From positions 1 through 26,658 of the forward strand of contig JAUYPT010000137.1 of the NCBI GenBank assembly GCA_030695685.1: a DNA stretch of 26,658 bases, read 5' to 3'. The stretch is from Nanobdellota archaeon. GTDB lineage: Archaea; Nanobdellota; Nanobdellia; Woesearchaeales; GW2011-AR9. The position numbers and the translations under genes are program-made. Each line of letters begins with the position of its first letter. The stretch's first letter is position 1. The notes beneath the pieces were generated by a model. It was not told the origin of the DNA. It worked only from the letters and a program-made list of their open reading frames with translations, and did not search any database. Positions 22,248-26,658 of the stretch are shown here, piece after piece.

Positions 22248-23226
22248 TGTTATTTCCTTTTTCATATATCTCAAACAGTAATTCTAAAGCAGGCAAAGTA
22301 CTTTCTCCACTAATGACTGGTTCTTTATTTTGTAGAATAGAGTCCAGAAAATTCTCAATGATCTCTTCATGACAGGGATCATAATAAGCCGGCACAAAGC
22401 CACGATCTTTTTTAATATTTGGACTTGGTTCTGGAACTCCCGGTACATTCCACTCTTCAATCTTTTCAGAATCGATAACAATTGATCCTTTGCTTCCGAT
22501 AATGGAGATTTTTCCGCTCCAAAGTACAGAGCTATTGGTGGTTGCCGTAATATGCCCCTTAATTTCTTTTGGAAACTGTAGATGTATTTCTGCTTCATCT
22601 TCTACATCGATATAGTTTCTAGTTGTTCTCATAATAGAAGAAACAATAGTTGGTTTTCCCAAACAGGTAATTATCCGATCTAGATCATGGAGGCCTTGAC
22701 AGAGGAGTACTCCCCCACCAACTACTTTTTTCTTTCCTCGCCAGCCTTGATAGTATTCTTTAGTTTTGTTGACTTGAAGATTATATTGTAATTTGGTAAT
22801 TTTTCCCAGTGCTCCATTTTCTATTACTTTTTTGATTTCCGTAGTGTTGTTAAAGAGTCTCCGCTGGAGCATGACTGCTAGTTTTACTTTATTTTTTTTA
22901 CATTCTACAACGGTTGAAACAGCTTCTGGGAAAGTAATAGCTAAAGGTTTTTCGCAGAGAACATGAATTCCCCGTTTGGCACAAGCTAGAATTTGCTCAT
23001 AATGAAATGAGTGGGGGCTGGCAATTGATACGGCGTCTATCTTCTCCTGTTCCAGCATTTTTTTGTAATCATCATACTTAGTGATTCCTAAACCTTGGAA
23101 TTCTGCTGGTAGTACGGGAGAGGGATCGCAGAGGGCTACGAGCTTTACAGAAGGATGTTGTTTAAGATGCTGTAAGTGTACTTTCGCCGCACTGCCGCAC
23201 CCAATAATTCCAACGTTAAGAACCAT
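22240..23226 (-). CDS. Gfo/Idh/MocA family oxidoreductase
   Basis: 328 residues. The N-terminal Rossmann domain reads VGIIGCGSAAKVHL, with ALCDPSP at the end of the second strand, and carries the family motif HVLCEKPLAI (Glu92, Lys93, Pro94). The C-terminal domain has GGGVLLCQGLHDLD, with the His in the active site position. NAD(P)-dependent oxidation or reduction of a sugar, nucleotide sugar or inositol is expected. It sits beside glycan and phospho-alcohol genes, so a sugar nucleotide or inositol substrate fits (inference). A TATA-like CTTAATAAA lies about 28 nt upstream of the ATG. Confidence 0.9.
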   Translation of the reverse strand: MVLNVGIIGCGSAAKVHLQHLKQHPSVKLVALCDPSPVLPAEFQGLGITKYDDYKKMLEQEKIDAVSIASPHSFHYEQILACAKRGIHVLCEKPLAITFPEAVSTVVECKKNKVKLAVMLQRRLFNNTTEIKKVIENGALGKITKLQYNLQVNKTKEYYQGWRGKKKVVGGGVLLCQGLHDLDRIITCLGKPTIVSSIMRTTRNYIDVEDEAEIHLQFPKEIKGHITATTNSSVLWSGKISIIGSKGSIVIDSEKIEEWNVPGVPEPSPNIKKDRGFVPAYYDPCHEEIIENFLDSILQNKEPVISGESTLPALELLFEIYEKGNNTK

Positions 23227-23248
23227 TCTGTTGATAGGGAAAAAATTT

Positions 23249-23258
23249 GTTTATTAAG
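23249..23258 (-). promoter_or_regulatory. TATA-like box for the oxidoreductase
   Basis: The minus strand reads CTTAATAAAC, centred about 28 nt from ATG 23226. It is a weaker match than other boxes in the window. Confidence 0.4.
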
Positions 23259-23291
23259 ATTATGGAATGGTAATTTGTGTTGATGATATAC

Positions 23292-23332
23292 TGAATGAAC
23301 GAAATATTCAAACCTATTAGTTCGTTCCTTCA
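23292..23332. repeat. Inverted repeat, 12-bp arms with one mismatch
   Basis: Arms 23292-23303 (TGAATGAACGAA) and 23321-23332 pair except at one position, leaving a 17-nt loop. It lies in the space between the divergent oxidoreductase and methyltransferase promoters. Confidence 0.55.
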
Positions 23333-23333
23333 T

Positions 23334-23381
23334 ATATAGTGGCGGCCAACAATGTTCAACAATTAATGACCACCACTATAT
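23334..23381. repeat. Inverted repeat, 12-bp arms, directly adjoining the previous one
   Basis: Arms 23334-23345 (ATATAGTGGCGG) and 23370-23381 pair at 11 of 12 positions; in the minus-strand RNA the odd pair becomes a G-U. The loop is 24 nt and contains CAACAAT twice. Only one base separates it from the hairpin before, giving a tandem pair like that at 14799-14885, but here the loops are not complementary. Confidence 0.6.
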
Positions 23382-23395
23382 TTTACATTCATAAT

Positions 23396-23407
23396 ATTTT
23401 TAAATAG
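23396..23407 (+). promoter_or_regulatory. TATA box for the frameshifted methyltransferase
   Basis: ATTTTTAAATAG is centred about 26 nt upstream of ATG 23427, which supports 23427 as the true start of the interrupted gene. Confidence 0.6.
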
Positions 23408-23426
23408 TCTTCTTTATTTTGTGGCT

Positions 23427-23941
23427 ATGTATTCTAATCTCCCCCCCTGTTAAAATTAAATATCGGCTGCGGGAAAAAGCTGCTGTCTGGTTTTGAGAAT
23501 ATTGATTTATTTCCAGTACATGATGCTGTTAAAAAGGTAGATATTACCAAACTTCCTTTACCGTACAAAACAGATACTGTTTCTTATATCAGGATGAGAA
23601 ATCTTCTGGAGCATATTCCTATTCCCATTCAACTGAAACTATTCGATGAATTTTATCGGATTTGCCGGAATAATGCCAGGATATGGATACGAGTGCCGTA
23701 TGGCTCTCATTGGACTCGGAGAATAGACCACTATCGAGGCTATACTTTTGCTACATTTGATCATTTAGACAGCTATTGGTTTGGCAAGGGCACGAGATTT
23801 AAAGTTGTATCGAGGTCAGATCATCCCACCTGGCTGGGAAGACTTTTTTTGCACACAAAAATACGGCAATTGTTAGCCAAAGCTACTGTTGGTGATTTGT
23901 TTATCAAAGATTTGATCGTAGAGATTAAAGTAATAAAATAG
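23427..23941 (+). CDS. SAM-dependent methyltransferase interrupted at a C7 tract
   Basis: From ATG 23427 the first frame gives MYSNLPPC and then stops. The continuing frame, open through to 23941, encodes KLNIGCGKKLLSGFENIDLF, the start of a small class I methyltransferase, then DITKLPLPYKTDTV and RNLLEHIPIPIQLKLFDEFY. The two frames meet at seven C residues (23441-23447). One more C would join them into a protein of about 171 residues, MYSNLPPLLKLNIGCG and onward, the normal form for this family. The ATG at 23594 gives only the C-terminal 115 residues without the SAM loop. Either the gene is switched off or broken here, or the tract was miscounted. It may methylate a surface sugar or lipid (inference). 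Confidence 0.78.
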
Positions 23942-23977
23942 ACTTTCTTCTCAATATTATGATTACGAATCAATAAT

Positions 23978-23988
23978 ATTTTTAAATA
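23978..23988 (+). promoter_or_regulatory. TATA box for the first CDP-alcohol transferase
   Basis: ATTTTTAAATA is centred about 27 nt upstream of ATG 24010, a leaderless arrangement. Confidence 0.65.
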
Positions 23989-24009
23989 CCCTGCTTACAT
24001 TTCTCAGTA

Positions 24010-24738
24010 ATGGATAAATCAATCACAGAACTGCGGGAATTATGCAAGAAGCCATTCTATCACCCTTTTCAGCAAAACATGCATTATCTGATGCTGTATA
24101 TAACTAAACCGTTATTGAAAACAAGCATCACGCCGAATCAAATTACCATCTTTTGGTTGATTTTACAACTGATTGGTTCTCTGTTTATGGTCAAAGGAAC
24201 GTACGTATTCAATGTTATTGGTATTATTCTTTATACTATTGCCATGCTGTTAGATTATGTTGACGGCCAAATAGCGAGGATTAAAAAAATATCCACCTAT
24301 AAAGGCATTTTTCTGGAAGAGTTAGGCATTTACTTTGGCTCTTCTGTGTTTATGTTCTGTTTCTCCATCGGTGTTGCCAGATACTATGAAAATTATATTT
24401 ATTTTATTCTAGGCATCATTTCGTCGTTGGCAATACTGTATAGCAAGCTTGCTGTTGTCAACCCATTGTCATATGCTGATTCCAAACGGGAGCAATTATT
24501 CCAGTTGAAAGATAAAGTCTCCACCCGCAGTAAAAATAAGCATCTAGCCTTTGTAGTGCTTATCTTCCGAAGAAGCAATCCGTTTAATTTTCTTTTTTTT
24601 GGGATACTGTTTAATATTACGCATGTTGTACTTATTGTTTACACTGTAATCTATATCTTGGAATTTGCCAGAAGGATGATTGGACAGTTGGGGATGCTGC
24701 ACAGATTGGATAAAAATCTACCTTCGACTAAAATTTAA
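24010..24738 (+). CDS. CDP-alcohol phosphatidyltransferase-like membrane protein, variant motif
   Basis: 242 residues with about six hydrophobic segments. The CDP-alcohol motif D-x2-D-G-x2-A-R-x8-G-x3-D-x3-D is present as LLDYVDGQIAR (Asp82, Asp85, Gly86, Ala89, Arg90) and Gly99, but the third Asp is Glu103 and the fourth, the presumed general base, is Ile107. An amphipathic lead helix and TPNQIT precede the motif, as usual. The family joins a CDP-activated alcohol or diacyl group to a second alcohol at the membrane. It is clearly a paralogue of the gene starting at 26293 (TPNQIT, KGTY, DGQIAR in common). Substrate may be the CDP-alcohol made by the LicC-like enzymes (inference). Activity is uncertain because of Ile107. 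Confidence 0.82.
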   Translation: MDKSITELRELCKKPFYHPFQQNMHYLMLYITKPLLKTSITPNQITIFWLILQLIGSLFMVKGTYVFNVIGIILYTIAMLLDYVDGQIARIKKISTYKGIFLEELGIYFGSSVFMFCFSIGVARYYENYIYFILGIISSLAILYSKLAVVNPLSYADSKREQLFQLKDKVSTRSKNKHLAFVVLIFRRSNPFNFLFFGILFNITHVVLIVYTVIYILEFARRMIGQLGMLHRLDKNLPSTKI

Positions 24739-26200
24739 ATGGAATTAATCTCCTAACCAGTTGATAATCCTCTTTTTTTATTTCTCCTAACAGAATAAGC
24801 AGACTAAAATAAAGCAAAAATAATATTATATACATTCCAATCATCTTCCATCCTGTAACATCCCACCATAAAGTTAATCCAAAAATAATAATTGAGCTGA
24901 ACAGAATTCGTACGAAAGAAAGGGAAGGCATTATAACTTTAAATGTAGTATAAACATAAACCAACGCTGCCAGCATCATCAGAATAGATATAACCAGCGT
25001 TGATACGGCAGCGCCGACAATTCCTACAGAAGGGATTAACAGTACGTTTACGATGATCAGAAAAATGAGTGAAATGACAGTGATGCTTGTTTCTACGTAT
25101 GGTTTTCCCATTCCGCTCAGCACAGAGCCAAGAGTTTGAAACAGTGAGAAAAAGAGCGAACTCCAGAGAAGGATACTTAAAGCAGGAGCAGCTGCGGTAT
25201 AGATTGTGGGATAAAACAACTGCAGCAATCCTTGCGATGTTGCTGACAGCAATACTGTGCTTGGCAGCAGGAGAAGCAGCAAATAGCGTAACGATTGTCG
25301 AACATATTTTTTGGTTAAAAGAAGATTATTATTAGCGATGGAACGGGAAATAGACGGCATTAACGTTGTTGGAAGAGAAAGAAAAGCCATATATGTAATG
25401 TTGGAAAGCGCCATCGCAGCGGTATAATACCCCACCAGCGTATTATCTCCAAAGAAATATTTAATAAACAGAGTATTCATGTTTTTGATCAGGGTAAAAG
25501 CCAGAGCAGAAATTGTAATTGGTAACGAAAAAAAGAAAATTTTCTGTATGTCAAAATGAGCATCAGGTGATGACTCTGGAATCGTATTTTTTTTCCAGAA
25601 ATGATGGCAGACTATTACTGACAGGACTATCGCTATAAAATACCCCACAAGAATTCCCCAGATTTTAAATCCAAGAATAATAAATAAAAATACACCTCCA
25701 ACTCTTAAGACTTCATGGATTATTTTGATCAGAGCCTGTTGCTTAAATAATTTTGAACCATTAAAGTATCCGCTGTTATATAGTGCAAGAATGGCGAGTG
25801 GAACGACCATTATACCTAAAAATATAATATATTTTTGTAATGAATCATCATTGAGAATTGCGGCGATAAAATGCGAAAAAAGAATATAGATTAGGCCAAA
25901 AGCGATCGAAATTATTAATTGTAATTGTAATGATTTTTTGTAAATTAATGCTGTTTTATCTTCCGATTCAGCCATGAATTTAGAGACGCTTCGAGGAATT
26001 CCGATATTCAAAAAAGATCTATTGATCAGATAAATAGACATTAACAGCCCAAAAATGCCATACGCTTCCGGTCCCAGAAAATAAGCAGAGCCAACATTAA
26101 TGCTATAATTTGCTGCCAACATGATCAGGTTAGCAAAAATCAAATAAACTGTTCCCACTCCCAACCCTTTGGCCATCACGGCAATAGGCTGTAATCGCAT
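24728..26200 (-). CDS. Wzx/MATE-like polysaccharide flippase
   Basis: 490 residues with about 14 hydrophobic segments and few charges, the pattern of the polysaccharide-exporter branch of the MOP superfamily. Family-like features are the N-terminal YFLGPEAYGIFGL, GIPRSVSKFMAES after the second helix, a central FFGDNTLVGYYTAAMALSN (the usual LG-YY-A loop) and GSVLSGMGKPYVETSITVIS. It would flip a lipid-linked glycan to the outer face of the membrane. The 3' end overlaps the convergent CDP-alcohol gene by 11 bp. The start, ATG 26200, has no strong promoter match upstream. Which glycan it moves is unknown; the glycosyltransferase and MBOAT genes of this window are candidate partners. Confidence 0.9.
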   Translation of the reverse strand: MRLQPIAVMAKGLGVGTVYLIFANLIMLAANYSINVGSAYFLGPEAYGIFGLLMSIYLINRSFLNIGIPRSVSKFMAESEDKTALIYKKSLQLQLIISIAFGLIYILFSHFIAAILNDDSLQKYIIFLGIMVVPLAILALYNSGYFNGSKLFKQQALIKIIHEVLRVGGVFLFIILGFKIWGILVGYFIAIVLSVIVCHHFWKKNTIPESSPDAHFDIQKIFFFSLPITISALAFTLIKNMNTLFIKYFFGDNTLVGYYTAAMALSNITYMAFLSLPTTLMPSISRSIANNNLLLTKKYVRQSLRYLLLLLLPSTVLLSATSQGLLQLFYPTIYTAAAPALSILLWSSLFFSLFQTLGSVLSGMGKPYVETSITVISLIFLIIVNVLLIPSVGIVGAAVSTLVISILMMLAALVYVYTTFKVIMPSLSFVRILFSSIIIFGLTLWWDVTGWKMIGMYIILFLLYFSLLILLGEIKKEDYQLVRRLIPFKF

Positions 26201-26257
26201 TAAAAGAGTTGTGGAAGTATCTTGAATTAAAGAAAGGAAACGTATGCTCTTGCAGAA

Positions 26258-26268
26258 AATATTTAAAC
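26258..26268 (+). promoter_or_regulatory. TATA box for the second CDP-alcohol transferase
   Basis: AATATTTAAAC is centred about 29 nt upstream of ATG 26293, predicting a leaderless mRNA. Confidence 0.6.
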
Positions 26269-26292
26269 AATTCCTCTTGTTTTCATCATTCT

Positions 26293-26658
26293 ATGCCAAC
26301 AATCACAGAAATCAGAGAAAAAGCAGGCTATAAAGAGTATACTTCCTTCCACCATAGGTTAATTCATGAAATTGGCTTCTATTTCACCAAAGTTTTCTTT
26401 TATTTGCCTTTTACACCAAACCAAATCACTGTCATGTGGATGCTTTTTCAGTTGGCGTCAATTGCTGTTCCTTTGAAAGGAACGTACTGGTCTATTCTCT
26501 TAGGCGTTTTTCTCTTTCAGTTTGGCTACATTCTTGATACCATCGACGGCCAGATTGCCCGGCTGCGCAACCAAAGGTCATTAAGCGGCATTTACCTCGA
26601 TGGACTGGCGCACAATCTTAATAACCCTATTTTTTTTATTTCTCTGAGCATCGGTGTT
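26293..26658 (+). CDS. CDP-alcohol phosphatidyltransferase-like protein, cut by the window edge
   Basis: The first 122 codons of a gene that runs past the right edge. It reads TPNQITVMWM, a hydrophobic pair of helices, then YILDTIDGQIAR (Asp82, Asp85, Gly86, Arg90), Gly99, Asp103 and His107. The CDP-alcohol motif is complete apart from the last Asp, which is His. It matches the 24010 gene in length to the motif and in lead helices, so they are paralogues. As part of a family that transfers phospho-alcohols from CDP donors, it could work on ether-lipid head groups (inference). The start is set by the TATA box at 26258-26268. Confidence 0.82.
   Translation, partial: MPTITEIREKAGYKEYTSFHHRLIHEIGFYFTKVFFYLPFTPNQITVMWMLFQLASIAVPLKGTYWSILLGVFLFQFGYILDTIDGQIARLRNQRSLSGIYLDGLAHNLNNPIFFISLSIGV

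Noticed and set aside
1..26658. tRNA, rRNA, CRISPR arrays, transposases, integrases and origins.
   Set aside because: Reading both strands showed no cloverleaf with a conserved T-loop, no spaced repeat array and no transposase or integrase motif. I could not run tRNAscan or BLAST.

Overview
This AT-rich window most likely comes from an archaeon, possibly a DPANN-type lineage (the lineage is a guess). The main evidence is a repeated promoter layout. TATA-like boxes (TTTAAATA, TTTATAAAG, TTTATATAG) lie about 24-28 nt upstream of many first-gene start codons, as expected for leaderless archaeal transcripts. No bacterial -10/-35 pattern is apparent. Genes inside operons often have Shine-Dalgarno sequences (GGAGG, GAGG) instead. 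The box rule moves several starts downstream of the longest ORF (12240, 14940, 18122, 21651).

Layout. (1) 3-2330: a three-gene ATP-citrate-cleaving module, with a SucC-like subunit cut by the window edge, a SucD-like subunit and a citryl-CoA lyase-like protein. A family 2 glycosyltransferase overlaps its end. (2) 3241-14800: an acyl-carrier and surface-acylation region. It holds a tiny DUF5989-like membrane protein, a free ACP, holo-ACP synthase, an E2-type acyltransferase fold lacking its catalytic His, a VOC protein, a large fusion of D-2-hydroxyacid dehydrogenase, ACP and acyl-adenylating enzyme, a PLP aminotransferase, a FabG-type reductase, a methyltransferase, two membrane-anchored SGNH proteins and an MBOAT O-acyltransferase. 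(3) 14940-21598: phospho-alcohol and nucleotide-sugar type genes. These are a cytidylyltransferase-kinase fusion, an APH-fold kinase, an inositol-monophosphatase-like protein, a second LicC-like cytidylyltransferase, two 2H phosphoesterases around a HAD protein, and an MBL-fold hydrolase. (4) 21651-26658: a HAD protein, a Gfo/Idh/MocA oxidoreductase, a frameshifted methyltransferase, two CDP-alcohol phosphatidyltransferase-like genes (the second cut by the window edge) and a Wzx/MATE-like flippase.

Proposed logic. Region 2 looks like an analogue of the bacterial Dlt system (adenylating enzyme, carrier, MBOAT, SGNH protein), but it is fitted with enzymes that could make the acyl group. An aminotransferase would give a 2-oxoacid and the dehydrogenase domain a D-2-hydroxyacid. 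The adenylation domain would load it on the in-cis ACP, and MBOAT/SGNH proteins would pass it to a surface glycan or lipid. Regions 3 and 4 look like synthesis, transfer and export of phospho-alcohol-decorated glycans or lipids. The enzyme families are well supported by motifs; the combined pathway and its substrate are inference.

Non-coding highlights are a nested pair of hairpins with complementary loops and compensatory stem changes just after the MBOAT gene (14799-14885), a palindromic TATA box exactly midway between two divergent starts (21620-21629), and a C7 tract that interrupts a methyltransferase (23441-23447).
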